NCBI GenBank assembly: GCA_016288775.1
Contig: JAEELG010000120.1
Span: 1-64,000, forward strand
Reading direction: 5' to 3'
DNA from: Bacteroidales bacterium
Lineage (GTDB): Bacteria > Bacteroidota > Bacteroidia > Bacteroidales > UBA932
DNA: 64,000 nucleotides
Shown here: positions 10,393-20,145 of the stretch, one piece after another
Layout: each line of letters starts with the position of its first letter
How positions within the stretch are numbered: position 1 is the first letter of the stretch
Notes under the pieces: generated by a model
Seen by the model: only the letters and a program-made list of their open reading frames with translations
What the model was told of the DNA's origin: nothing
The model's database searches: none
Translations under genes and position numbers: made by a program

Positions 10393-11676
10393 ATGATACG
10401 ATTCCTTATTGTCTGTCTAATGCTCTTCTCCTTCCCGGCACACGCCGCCGGCGATGGAGGGGATGCCAAGGAGGCCGTATATTCCGACTTTAACCGTGCC
10501 GGCGGAGTTTACTATATGTATCCGTTTACCGGGCATACTGTAACTCCCCCGCCACCGGGATACACGGCTGTCTATCTCAGCCACTATGGACGTCACGGGG
10601 CCCGGTACCTGCTGAACGACACACAGTACGAGCGCAGTCTCGGAGTGCTCCGCGCCGCTCATGAGCAGGACGCCCTTACCGCCGAAGGAGAAAGGCTCTG
10701 GCAGGAAGCGTCCGCCTATTTCGAGGAAGAATGCCGCTTCAGGGCCGGAGACCTTACGCCTCTTGGCTGGGAGCAGCACTATAATATCGCCAGGGAGATT
10801 TACAAGGACAACAGGTCGTTCTTCAGAAAACGGCCCGCCGTAACCGCAGGCGCATCACAGGTCCCCAGATGCATAGTCTCAATGGCAGCTTTCTGCCAGG
10901 GACTCTCTTCCAAGGACCCGGCGCTCCAGATTTACGAGGCGGCGTCCAGGGCTGAACTGGATGAAATCAATCCTCATGCAGACGAAAACCCCCGCCGTAC
11001 CAACGTCAGGATGGAAGAGGGCCGGTATGCCCGCAGGGACCCCTGGGGCACAGGTCTCAAGGAATTCATCGACAACAGAATCGACCACCGCGCCATCGCG
11101 GGGCGCATTTTCCGGGATCCCGATTTCCCGAAGCCTTTCAGGGGCACAAGGGCCTTCGTCACAGACTTGTACGACCTGGTCTTCAATATGCAGTGCACCC
11201 CCACCAAGCGCAGCCTGATGTGGGTTTTCTCCCCGGAAGAATGTTACAAGCTCTGGGAAATCAACAACTATATCCATTACATGGAGGCAGCTCCGCCGGC
11301 AACAATGCGTGATCTTCCGGCCCTTTGGAACCTGCTTGACGACGCAGACAATGCCATTGCAGCAGGAAAACCGTCCGTACGCCTGCGTTTCGGGCACGAC
11401 ACTGTTTTCCTCTTTCTCGTTTCAGCCATGGGTGCCGACGGATTCGGCATTGTGCCCGAGAGCGCCGACGGCATCTCGGAAAACTGGTACAATTACCGTT
11501 GCCCCATGGCAGCTACCTTCTATCTGCTGTTCTGCAAGGGGCGAAAGGGGGACGTGATATTCAAATTCGTGCTCAACGGCGAAGAAGCGAAACTTCCTCT
11601 CGAGCCGGTCAAAGGTCCCTGGTACAAATGGGCGGACCTCAAGACAATGCTTGAGGCCCGCTTCCAAAGACAGTAG
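10393..11676 (+). CDS. Periplasmic histidine-type phosphatase (MINPP/phytase-like)
   Basis: Branch 2 histidine phosphatase of 427 residues with a signal peptide (MIRFLIVCLMLFSFPAHAA). The phosphohistidine motif is SHYGRHGAR, with RHGxR at residues 67-71. The distal proton-donor motif appears to be HD at 335-336 (FGHDTVF), not the HAE reported for some inositol-polyphosphate phosphatases. Bacteroidota relatives act on inositol polyphosphates or sugar phosphates; the substrate here is an inference. It follows the exported phosphoesterase by 21 nt, probably in the same transcript. Its stop lies 4 nt from the stop of the convergent lipoprotein gene. Confidence 0.8.
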   Translation: MIRFLIVCLMLFSFPAHAAGDGGDAKEAVYSDFNRAGGVYYMYPFTGHTVTPPPPGYTAVYLSHYGRHGARYLLNDTQYERSLGVLRAAHEQDALTAEGERLWQEASAYFEEECRFRAGDLTPLGWEQHYNIAREIYKDNRSFFRKRPAVTAGASQVPRCIVSMAAFCQGLSSKDPALQIYEAASRAELDEINPHADENPRRTNVRMEEGRYARRDPWGTGLKEFIDNRIDHRAIAGRIFRDPDFPKPFRGTRAFVTDLYDLVFNMQCTPTKRSLMWVFSPEECYKLWEINNYIHYMEAAPPATMRDLPALWNLLDDADNAIAAGKPSVRLRFGHDTVFLFLVSAMGADGFGIVPESADGISENWYNYRCPMAATFYLLFCKGRKGDVIFKFVLNGEEAKLPLEPVKGPWYKWADLKTMLEARFQRQ

Positions 11677-11680
11677 CCGG

Positions 11681-13042
11681 TTATTTCAGCTTTATGACGC
11701 AGGTGTGCTTTCGTGATCCGGCCGTAGGATAGTCCCCCACGAAGCCGAGATACATCTGCCCGTTGCGGATATGGACGCCCTCCGGTTCGAAGGTGCCGTC
11801 CGAAGACAGGTTCAGCTTGATAAGCTGCTGCTTGTCGGCCGACACGCCGACCTTCACAAGTTTCTGGAGAATGTTCCCGCTGAAGTCCATGACCGACATC
11901 AGCGTCGCCTCGTCGTTCTTGGCGCCTGAAGTCACATATATCTTGTCGTCATATACACACAGGCCCTGGACGGCGCCGCTGTTCGTCTCGCCAGTGGTCA
12001 CGCCCTTGCGCTTCCAGGGGAAACTGGCAATTGGATTGACGGTTTTCAGGTTGTAGGCCGTAACGCTTTTCCCCTGGTTATGGGACGCCCTGGTAACCTT
12101 TACCGTCATCGTTTTGGCGTTGCGGATCTCGGACAGTCGGTATACATATATGTAGTCGCTGCTGTTCTCATAGGTCCAGAGAGCAATGACGTCGTGCTCG
12201 GTGTCCACATCGGCGAACCGGGCTCCGTTGTCGTTCAGGTAGAAGTGTTCGAGGGCATCTTCGGCATATTCCGTAACGCCCGCCTTGAACTTGTGACGGC
12301 AGATCAGGCGTACGTCGGCATTGTTGGCCTTGCCGCCGGAGTATCCTCCGTTGTCCGTATGCTCGCCCATTGTGCCGCTGGTCCAGAAGATCACGTCGTC
12401 GGCATCGTATTCGATGCTGAATCCATCCCCGTGGCCGCCGCTGGGGAGTATCATATCGGCACCTACTTTGGACCCGTCCATGTTCAGTGCGCACACCCTC
12501 ACGGAAGTTGCGTCCTCATTGGACATATAGAAGCGTCCGCGTTTGTCTATGTCGAAGCTCTGCATGCCGCTCTGGAGGCCCAGGGGCAGGGCGATCATAT
12601 CGGCTGTCAGGGGCTGGGTAATGTCCTGGCTGAACGTCGCGCCGGGAGTTGAGTCATTCTCCTTGACTGTTACTTCCAGCTGGCCGGCCGCCTTGATCTT
12701 TGCAGAAGACAGCGACAGCGTTGCGTTTCCTTTCGCCAGCCCTTTAATCTTGCCTGCGGACACGGAAACCACATCCGGGGCGGAGGAACTGATCTTCACT
12801 TCGCAGGGATCGGCATTGAAATCGTACTCGGAATCGACATACACTCCCCTTTCGAAAACCTTGTATGAAACGGGAACCGCCACCTCTTCGCCCACAAAAA
12901 GCGTAAGCTCATTCTGCTGAAAAGCCATCTTGCCGTCGACCGTTTCATCTCCCGATCCGGACGGCTGGGTACAGCCGGAGCATAGGAAAGCTGCCGCCGA
13001 GAAGACGGCGGCAGCTTTTGCCATAAGAAGTTTGATCGTCAT
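11681..13042 (-). CDS. Surface lipoprotein, Ig-like plus propeller-like region
   Basis: Lipoprotein of about 453 residues with lipobox AAFLCSGC. Residues about 40-130 look like a bacterial Ig-like (BIG2) domain (APDVVSVSAGKIKGLAKGNATL). The rest has repeating beta segments, including SGGHGDGFSIEYDADDVIFW and a closing EPEGVHIRNGQMYLGF, which recur in the lipoprotein at 27876-29234. The pattern recalls the helveticin J type propeller, but this is tentative. The start at 13042 was chosen because it opens the lipoprotein signal and lies 1 nt after the upstream gene's stop. It is the last gene of the SusCD operon. Its role is not known; a glycan-binding surface protein would fit. Confidence 0.7.
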   Translation of the reverse strand: MTIKLLMAKAAAVFSAAAFLCSGCTQPSGSGDETVDGKMAFQQNELTLFVGEEVAVPVSYKVFERGVYVDSEYDFNADPCEVKISSSAPDVVSVSAGKIKGLAKGNATLSLSSAKIKAAGQLEVTVKENDSTPGATFSQDITQPLTADMIALPLGLQSGMQSFDIDKRGRFYMSNEDATSVRVCALNMDGSKVGADMILPSGGHGDGFSIEYDADDVIFWTSGTMGEHTDNGGYSGGKANNADVRLICRHKFKAGVTEYAEDALEHFYLNDNGARFADVDTEHDVIALWTYENSSDYIYVYRLSEIRNAKTMTVKVTRASHNQGKSVTAYNLKTVNPIASFPWKRKGVTTGETNSGAVQGLCVYDDKIYVTSGAKNDEATLMSVMDFSGNILQKLVKVGVSADKQQLIKLNLSSDGTFEPEGVHIRNGQMYLGFVGDYPTAGSRKHTCVIKLK

Positions 13043-13043
13043 G

Positions 13044-15836
13044 TCAATTACCACAAACATTTCCTTCGAATTTACAGTTGCCTGCCTTGCTGGTCGCCAG
13101 GGTAATGTATTTTTCGAAATTGTCAGGGGTCAGGGTGACGACCTGATGGTCTGCATCCACGGTCAGAGGCCCTACCTTTCCGCCCACCTTGCAGTTCTTG
13201 ACGGTCACGGCCTTGCTGTTGGCATTGCCAAGGATAGCACCCATATAGATGGTGCTGGCCTTGAACATGTCGGACAGAATGGTTCCGTAGTTCTCGCAGG
13301 CGTCGATGGTGATGGGGTTGTTGGACTGGCCAAGGATACCGGCGGCATAGCCGTGGGTAGTGTCTCCAGCCTTGTCGAACACGATGTCGCCCCTGTTGAT
13401 GCAACGGGTGAAAACGTCATCGGTGCTGCCGGCGGAACAGATGCCGCCGATACGGCTGTTGCTGGCCTTCACGTCCAGTCCGGAAATCTTGCCCTCGTTC
13501 ACACAGTCCTCCACCTTGGTCTTTGCATTGGCGGAAGCCACGATGCCGGCCAGACGGGTTGCCTCGGCGGCGATCGCCACCTTGTTGGTGCAGTTCTGGA
13601 TGTAATTGAAATTCTTGCCGTCCGAGAATCCGACGATGCCTGCGACGGAAAGACCGTTGCCACCGTTGTTGGCATTGACGGAATTCTTGGAGGTGATGAC
13701 GCCTTCGTTGACGCAGTTCTTTACATAGCTTGCGAATTCGCCCTCGGCCGTGTACATCTCACCGACGATACCTGCAAGGCACTCGCGGGTGGCATCCTTG
13801 GCTGCAGTCAGGCTCATGGTCGCCTTGTTCGTGCAGCCCTCAATGGTGGAATTGAGCGCGAATCCGGCCACGCCTCCGATGAAGGACATCGCGGCGCTCT
13901 GGCCTTCGAAGACGGCCTTGGATCCGATGACTACATTCTTCACCGTAGCGCCGTTTAGGATTCCGAAGAGGCCTGCAGCATATCCTGCGACAGCATCGGC
14001 GGGAACGCTTACCTTGAAGTTGTCGACCGTGTGGCCCTGTCCGTCGAAGACGCCTGTGAAGGGAACGTCGCCCGCGGTGATGACACCGGCGTTCGTTACG
14101 GAACCGGCCCCGATAGGGGTCCATTCCTCACCGCCGAGATCGATGTCGGCACCCAGGGCGAGCACGCCGTCCACGAGGAACTTGCTCACGTCGCCGCCGG
14201 TCTTCACCAACTCGGCGAACTCCTTCAGGTCTGCGGCAGAGCCGATTCCCTTAATGGTCGGCGCAGGAGCGCCATCCCAGGTCAGGTCGGTGATCTTCGC
14301 ACGGTTGGCGTCAGAAACTACGCCGATGTACTCGGTGAAGTTTCCGGCGTTCACGTCGATCATCTCGTGGTTGCCGTCTTCCTTATAGACTCCGAGCTTT
14401 CCGCCTACGGTAACCCCGCTGATGGAGGTAAACTTGGCGATGTTGCCGCCGATGAGGCCCCTGTACGTGGTATTGGCGGCGATTACGGTACCCGTGTTCT
14501 TGCCTCCCTTCATGACGATGGCGTCATCGTTGAAGAAGCTGACGATGGCTCCCGCGTGGGTCGCGGCGTCGGTTGTAGTAAGGTTGCCGTTGTTCACCAG
14601 GCCCTCTGCGACCGCATTCTTGTAGAGAACGGACACGACGTTGCCGACACGGCCGTTGGCGATGGTGTTCACCTGGTTGGCGTTGTTCGTACAGTTCAGG
14701 AAGTGACCGCCGTAGTTGGCCGTTGCGACGATACCGGAGCAGCGGCCGAGTTTGACGTTAAGCTGACCGTTGTTCACACAGTTCTCGATATTGTTCGCAG
14801 AGTTGTCCTGTGCGGTGGTCACGAATCCGGCAACGCCGCCGTACATGGTGCCGGCAGCGCCGTTGGCAGTATTCTTACCGCAATCCGCATTTACGATGAG
14901 GTCGACGGTACAGTCCTTGACGACGCTGATACCGGTTCCCGTATTGAAGATGAATCCGGCAATGCCGCCCAGGGCGAAGCGCTTGGATTCCCCGGTACCT
15001 GCGGAAGTGATCTTTCCGCTGACCTTCACGTTCTGGATGGTGGAGGAAATCGAGGTTCCCACCAGAACGCCGGCATCGGCCTGGGCTTCCGCGGAAATGT
15101 TCAGGTCGGTTACGACGTTCAGGTTCTTGACGGTTGCGCCGTCCAGCACGCCGAAGAGGCCGAAGGTGCCGCCTGCCGGAACCTTGACAGTGGGATTGAA
15201 TCCGGATATGGTATGGCCGCCGCCGTCGAACACGCCCTTGAAGGCGATTCCGGTATATGCGCCGGCATAGTTGCCGTTGCTGACCGTCTCGGGATTGCCG
15301 ATCGGAGTCCATTCCTTGAACTCAGACAGATTGATATCTGCGAGCAGCTCGACCTCCTTGGATGCGTTCTGCCAGCGGCTCACGCCGTCGTTGGTGTTCA
15401 CCGCCTCGACGAACTTCATGAACTCTTCCACATCAGGAATGCCTCCGATGCTGGCCGAAGGGTCATAAGGAGCCGTATAGCCGAGCTGGGTAATCGGAAC
15501 GACATAGGATTTCCCGCCGCCGGAGAATACGATTTCACCGCTCCTGGGGGCGACGTCCGTCTTGTCGTTGACATAAGTGCTCTCCACGGCGAAACTGACG
15601 ATTGCGTTGCCGCTGCCGAAGATGGGATCAGCCTTGACCCAGGTCGGCGTAGTGACAATCCAGTTGGCGTTGGTTGTCAGATTCAGTACCTGATCGGAGG
15701 GATCCTTGCAGGGAACGTCGTTCAGGGCCGCCGGATCTGAAGAAAAAGTAATCTGCACCTCTTCCTCCTGTGCGCAGGAAGAAGCCATCATCAGAGCCAC
15801 AAATGAGGCGCAGATCAATTTGACATGGGTTTTCAT
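13044..15836 (-). CDS. BACON and GLUG-repeat beta-helix lipoprotein
   Basis: Lipoprotein of 930 residues (signal MKTHVKLICASFVALMMASSC). A BACON-type domain spans about residues 28-125 (LTTNANWIVTTPTWVKADP, then PITQLGY). Two large homologous halves follow, each opening with a WTPIGxxxxV and FDGxGHTxxxF block (FDGGGHTISGF; FDGQGHTVDNF). Many GLUG-like repeats come after these, consistent with a right-handed beta-helix. No catalytic motif was recognised. It lies between the phosphodiester glycosidase gene (15 nt upstream) and the propeller-like lipoprotein gene. A surface glycan-binding role is inferred from position. Confidence 0.8.
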   Translation of the reverse strand: MKTHVKLICASFVALMMASSCAQEEEVQITFSSDPAALNDVPCKDPSDQVLNLTTNANWIVTTPTWVKADPIFGSGNAIVSFAVESTYVNDKTDVAPRSGEIVFSGGGKSYVVPITQLGYTAPYDPSASIGGIPDVEEFMKFVEAVNTNDGVSRWQNASKEVELLADINLSEFKEWTPIGNPETVSNGNYAGAYTGIAFKGVFDGGGHTISGFNPTVKVPAGGTFGLFGVLDGATVKNLNVVTDLNISAEAQADAGVLVGTSISSTIQNVKVSGKITSAGTGESKRFALGGIAGFIFNTGTGISVVKDCTVDLIVNADCGKNTANGAAGTMYGGVAGFVTTAQDNSANNIENCVNNGQLNVKLGRCSGIVATANYGGHFLNCTNNANQVNTIANGRVGNVVSVLYKNAVAEGLVNNGNLTTTDAATHAGAIVSFFNDDAIVMKGGKNTGTVIAANTTYRGLIGGNIAKFTSISGVTVGGKLGVYKEDGNHEMIDVNAGNFTEYIGVVSDANRAKITDLTWDGAPAPTIKGIGSAADLKEFAELVKTGGDVSKFLVDGVLALGADIDLGGEEWTPIGAGSVTNAGVITAGDVPFTGVFDGQGHTVDNFKVSVPADAVAGYAAGLFGILNGATVKNVVIGSKAVFEGQSAAMSFIGGVAGFALNSTIEGCTNKATMSLTAAKDATRECLAGIVGEMYTAEGEFASYVKNCVNEGVITSKNSVNANNGGNGLSVAGIVGFSDGKNFNYIQNCTNKVAIAAEATRLAGIVASANAKTKVEDCVNEGKISGLDVKASNSRIGGICSAGSTDDVFTRCINRGDIVFDKAGDTTHGYAAGILGQSNNPITIDACENYGTILSDMFKASTIYMGAILGNANSKAVTVKNCKVGGKVGPLTVDADHQVVTLTPDNFEKYITLATSKAGNCKFEGNVCGN

Positions 15837-15851
15837 TTCGTTGTTATTTAA

Positions 15852-18257
15852 TTATTTAATTCTTACAAGCATATAGTTTAGACAACTGCGTTCGCCTTTT
15901 GAATCCGAGACGCTGTTGACGATTCTTCCGGATGACGCCGCCGGGTCATACACCCACATGCATGAGGAGCCGCCACCGTCGAAACGGGTCATGTTCCAGG
16001 CACCCAGTTTCTGTGCGATACGGAACATTTCGTACCCCTTGACGCCGTAGGAATAGCCGGTCTGACGGCCGTCGACCTCAATCAGCCACACCGTCTTGCG
16101 ATCCTGACTCACCGCTGTGAAAGTCATAGGATCGTAGGTAGTATGGAGATTGTTCCCTGCCGGCGGCGTACTGCTGCCATCCTTGCCGTCTTCCATCAGC
16201 CTGTACATACTGCTGTTCTGGGTATGGATGGGTTTGGTCTCCCCATCTATCGACATGTCGAACTTCAGGCGTACCGTATCCCCTGCTTTCAGGGAAGAGA
16301 GCAGGGCCTGGGCGGTGGAACCGCTGACGGCGAATCCGACTTCTTTCGCGGAAGACAGATACGGTGCGGACGAAAGGGGCGTGCCGGTACCGTTGTACAT
16401 GTCTTTCACGACCGCCTCGGCCCAGCCGGTATTCACCTGTACGGGGCTGTCCTTGTATTGGGCGACCACATACAGCACGTCCATCGCAAGCGGATTCGTG
16501 ATGCTCTTCTTCGAGACATGCGGATACTGCCTGTAGCGATTCGTGTACATGTTCACTTCATACTTCGGAGAAGCGTGCCTGAGGATCGTGTCATTCACGG
16601 AACATATGGAGTATTGCTTTCCGCCGGCTTCGAGATGTGCGCTCAAAGCCTTTTTGCCGCAGGAGGCCGTTCCGTCCGTGAAGACGGTAAGCGCCCATGC
16701 GTGGTTGACCAGCGCACCTGAAACCGCGGGGTTGTTCACATAAACGGGCTCTCCTTCCTCCACGTGATAACCACGCGAAATGCCATCGTTCGAATCGAAG
16801 AATCCAGTATTGGTTCCGGCTATGATGTTCTGCCCCTCCGAGCGCCTGCGGGAACATACTTCGGACAAGGTCTCGCGGAGATTCTTGCCGTTGTTGCTGT
16901 TCTTGTTGGCATTGGGGTTGGGAACCTGCTCGTTGGCATACGCCGTGGTAAGGTCAACATCCGGATTCCCGAGGTCGATCTGCAGCACATGCATGTGGCG
17001 CGGCATTCCGGTGAAAGAACAGTGGCTGTACTTAACGCCGGCGTGCAGCTGCTTCTCTTCCAGGACATCCCAGTCGTAATACGTATCCTGGGTCCAGTCC
17101 ACCGTGTTTTCCTCCAGGTTATAAGCTTTGGCGGGATACACGGCGGTGGAGTGCACGGAAGCCCGTCCGTTTACGGAGCCGTAGCCGAAGTTCCCGGTAA
17201 ACTTGTCTGAAGATGAATTATAGGCACATCCCCAGGCGGGTCCGAAATCGGCAGAGACAACTCCGTTAACGGCGCCGTTGTTGGTGCAGTTCTCGATCTT
17301 TCCTTCGTTGTAACCTACCAGTCCGGCATTCCGGCAGGCGAACGACGCCGATATGTCGCCATCGTTCACGCACCCTTTCTTCTTTAACTCGGAATTGCCG
17401 AGAACCGATGCGGCATCCGTTCGTCCACAAAGTCCGCCCATGCAGAGGGAGGCCGAACCGTTTGCGACGCTTAACGCCGCCTTGTTGGTCACACCTGTGA
17501 GAGTCACGCCGGCTGCATTGCCGATGATTCCGCCTATGGTCCCGGAAGCGTTTCCGGTGAAGGACACGCTGCTTCCCTCGGAGCCGAAAACGAGATTTGT
17601 CACTCTCGAATTCCGGGCATATCCGATGAAGCCGGCATCGGGATACTTGTCCGTATCCACCGTCCACTGCACATTCCGGATTACGTGCCCCTTGCCGTCA
17701 AAGCTCTCGCGGAACGGGTTGTCTTTCGATCCGACAGGAATCCATTCGCGTATGGATGAGGCGTCGATGTCGTCAAGGAGAGTCACGACGCCGTCGACCA
17801 TATAAGGGCTGACCGGCCCGCCTCCGTTGACGGCGGCGGCGAAAGCCAGAAGATCGGCGGCGTTCGAAATGCCTTTCACGGAGGGCACCCCGCTTCCGGC
17901 AGCCTGGACCAGCTCCACGGTCTGTTTCTTTCCGCCCAGGGTACTGACTTTGATTTCGGCCGTCCGCTGTACGACGTCGGCATTTTCCGATGCCGAGACT
18001 TTCACGGTGACAGCCGTTTCAGAGCCTTCTCCCTTGACGGTAAGCAACTTGGCCCATGACTGATCGACAGATGCCATCCAGCTTTCCGAACTGAGTACGC
18101 TGAAGGATACCTGACCTCCCGGGGCGTCCACCGTCAGAGACAACGGGGACACCTCAAAGCGGGCCACATCGGGACCGGGCACATCGCCGCACGCCTCCAG
18201 GGCGGAGGCGGCGGCAATGAGTGCCAGCGATTGGAAGATCAGGCTGAGAAGTTTCAT
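15852..18257 (-). CDS. BACON/GLUG lipoprotein with phosphodiester glycosidase domain
   Basis: Lipoprotein of 801 residues with signal ending AASALEAC. Order of parts: a BACON-type domain at about 30-115; a GLUG-like stretch with SFDGKGHVIRNVQW at about 130-350; and a C-terminal phosphodiester glycosidase domain of the NAGPA/DUF2233 type at about 420-800. The last shows NIIAGTNTGFFDSND, LTVFTDGTASCG and the conserved NMTRFDGGGSSCMWV block. This family removes sugars linked through a phosphodiester (for example GlcNAc-1-phosphate caps). It is the only recognisable sugar-releasing enzyme in this SusCD locus, so it probably sets the substrate class. It starts 3 nt after the susD stop. Confidence 0.85.
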   Translation of the reverse strand: MKLLSLIFQSLALIAAASALEACGDVPGPDVARFEVSPLSLTVDAPGGQVSFSVLSSESWMASVDQSWAKLLTVKGEGSETAVTVKVSASENADVVQRTAEIKVSTLGGKKQTVELVQAAGSGVPSVKGISNAADLLAFAAAVNGGGPVSPYMVDGVVTLLDDIDASSIREWIPVGSKDNPFRESFDGKGHVIRNVQWTVDTDKYPDAGFIGYARNSRVTNLVFGSEGSSVSFTGNASGTIGGIIGNAAGVTLTGVTNKAALSVANGSASLCMGGLCGRTDAASVLGNSELKKKGCVNDGDISASFACRNAGLVGYNEGKIENCTNNGAVNGVVSADFGPAWGCAYNSSSDKFTGNFGYGSVNGRASVHSTAVYPAKAYNLEENTVDWTQDTYYDWDVLEEKQLHAGVKYSHCSFTGMPRHMHVLQIDLGNPDVDLTTAYANEQVPNPNANKNSNNGKNLRETLSEVCSRRRSEGQNIIAGTNTGFFDSNDGISRGYHVEEGEPVYVNNPAVSGALVNHAWALTVFTDGTASCGKKALSAHLEAGGKQYSICSVNDTILRHASPKYEVNMYTNRYRQYPHVSKKSITNPLAMDVLYVVAQYKDSPVQVNTGWAEAVVKDMYNGTGTPLSSAPYLSSAKEVGFAVSGSTAQALLSSLKAGDTVRLKFDMSIDGETKPIHTQNSSMYRLMEDGKDGSSTPPAGNNLHTTYDPMTFTAVSQDRKTVWLIEVDGRQTGYSYGVKGYEMFRIAQKLGAWNMTRFDGGGSSCMWVYDPAASSGRIVNSVSDSKGERSCLNYMLVRIK

Positions 18258-18260
18258 GGG

Positions 18261-20126
18261 CTACTCCCAACCGGGGTTCTGGGTCAGTTTTCCGTCGTAT
18301 GCCTGAATCTGTCCGAGCGGAACGGGATACAGGTAATCGCGGTCTTTCCACACATAGTCCTCCGCAGCGTCACGTGTAATGTATCCGTGGTCCCCGTCGG
18401 ACAGGGTCAGCGAGTTGGCGCCAACCTGGATACGGTTCGTGGCCGGGATGGAAGAGCTGACGGTCGAAGGCATCTGGCCGATGTAGATCAGCAGGTCCAT
18501 CTTGCCGTCATGATCGGTGTCATATTCGCCGGGAGCCGGGATGTAGATGCCCTTGTAGCCAGGCGTGCGGCCGGCCGGATCCAGGGGATCGGCGACTGCG
18601 GACTTGTTGCCTGCAGCAGTCAGGGGCGCACCTTCTTTCCAGCGAATCATATCCCACTGGTGGAAGCCCTCAGCGAAGAGTTCCACGACTCTCTCGCGGC
18701 GCACTTCCAGGATAGCGGCAAGCATGGTGCCCTTGGCGTTGGGATAGTACTCGGACATCAGCGGATCGGGCGTGGAAGGAAGCGTCATGTTGGGCATTCC
18801 TGCACGGTCGCGAAGAAGTTTGATGGACTTGTCTATCATGGCCTGAGTCAGTTCTCCGAGTTCGGCATACGCCTCGGCATAGTTCAGGAGGACTTCTGCA
18901 TACCTGATGTATGCCCAGTCGGTCGTGCTGGTGGTAGCGTTCTCATGGCTGCCGTCGGAGACTCCCTTGATAACCCGGTATCCGTTCAGGGTACGTGCGA
19001 AGTCGGTGGTTTCGACGGCACCCTTCATCGCCGGATCGAGATATCCGAAATGGCCGGGCGCATGGATGGTCTGGGCCATGCGGGGGTCCCTGCGCTGGAA
19101 CTGCTCGTAGTATTCTTCTGTAGCCCAGCCGTTACGTTCCTGGATAGGCTTGCCGTCGGAACACAGATAATGGTTGACAAAACGCCTTGTAGCGCTGTAG
19201 GTCTCGTTCTTCAGGTCGAACTGAAGTCCGTGGCGGATAGCCAGGGTAACATCGTATTGCTTTGCGAAGATGGCTTCGGGATTGCCCCTGAGGTCTTCGA
19301 GCTGGAAGAAGTCGCGGTAGGCCTTCCAGTTGGGGTTGGCGCTGGTGGTATAGAGACTGTACTTTCCGGAGGCCATTACGCTCTGGGCGGCGTCCGCTGC
19401 CTGGCGCAGGAACCATTCGGAGCTCAGCGTCGTTGTGGAACCGTCGGCTTCGGTGTACTGCTCGTCGGCCACATTGTGATATTTGCGGAAAGTACCCTCG
19501 AACAGGGCGGCGCGGGACTTGAGGGCCATCGCACCGTATTTGTTGATGCGGAAGCAGCCGTCGGGCCAGCTGTCGGGCAGTTTCTTTACGGCGAGGTCGA
19601 GATCTTCGATGACCTTCTTCATGACATAGCCGCGTGGATCGCGTGCGTGGAAGAGGGCATCCTGATCCGCGGAACCTACAACCTTATCATAGTAAGGAAC
19701 GTCTCCGTAATACTGGACCATCTGATAATAGAACAGCGCACGGAAGAAATGCTCCACGCCTTCATATTTGGTACGGACCTCTTCGTTCTTGCAGTTGCCG
19801 CAATTCTCGAAGAACTGGTTGATATGGCGGAGATAGCCCCAGTGCGTCTGTGTCCAGAGACCGGATGTGGCATTGGTGCGGGTTCCTTTCTGGATAGCGC
19901 TCAGGCCGCGTCCGATAAAATCGTCACCCCTGATTTCTGCATAAGATGTAGCATCGTTCAGAAGGGTGGAATACTCATAGTTGGTCCACAGCTCGAGCTC
20001 TTTCTCGGAAGAGAAGAAACTCTCCGGGGAGAGAGAGGTCTCGGGGGTCTTCGTGAGGAAGCCCTCGCAGGCGGTCATTGTCAGCAGAATCGCTGATATC
20101 GTCACTACTTTGAATATATTTTTCAT
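18261..20126 (-). CDS. SusD/RagB-type nutrient-binding lipoprotein
   Basis: Surface lipoprotein of 621 residues that should cap the SusC-like porin encoded next to it. The signal peptide ends at LLTMTAC. The N-terminal EGFLTKTPETSLSPESFF segment and the following helical TPR-like region are typical SusD. RYAEVLLNYAEAYAELGE and RRERVVELFAEGFHQWDMIRW are family signatures. The start at 20126 is supported by the signal peptide and by AGGAGG 8 nt upstream (20140-20135), an unusually strong Shine-Dalgarno for this phylum. An upstream in-frame start would overlap susC. The ligand cannot be read from sequence. Confidence 0.95.
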   Translation of the reverse strand: MKNIFKVVTISAILLTMTACEGFLTKTPETSLSPESFFSSEKELELWTNYEYSTLLNDATSYAEIRGDDFIGRGLSAIQKGTRTNATSGLWTQTHWGYLRHINQFFENCGNCKNEEVRTKYEGVEHFFRALFYYQMVQYYGDVPYYDKVVGSADQDALFHARDPRGYVMKKVIEDLDLAVKKLPDSWPDGCFRINKYGAMALKSRAALFEGTFRKYHNVADEQYTEADGSTTTLSSEWFLRQAADAAQSVMASGKYSLYTTSANPNWKAYRDFFQLEDLRGNPEAIFAKQYDVTLAIRHGLQFDLKNETYSATRRFVNHYLCSDGKPIQERNGWATEEYYEQFQRRDPRMAQTIHAPGHFGYLDPAMKGAVETTDFARTLNGYRVIKGVSDGSHENATTSTTDWAYIRYAEVLLNYAEAYAELGELTQAMIDKSIKLLRDRAGMPNMTLPSTPDPLMSEYYPNAKGTMLAAILEVRRERVVELFAEGFHQWDMIRWKEGAPLTAAGNKSAVADPLDPAGRTPGYKGIYIPAPGEYDTDHDGKMDLLIYIGQMPSTVSSSIPATNRIQVGANSLTLSDGDHGYITRDAAEDYVWKDRDYLYPVPLGQIQAYDGKLTQNPGWE

Positions 20127-20145
20127 ATACTGTTCCTCCTGAATT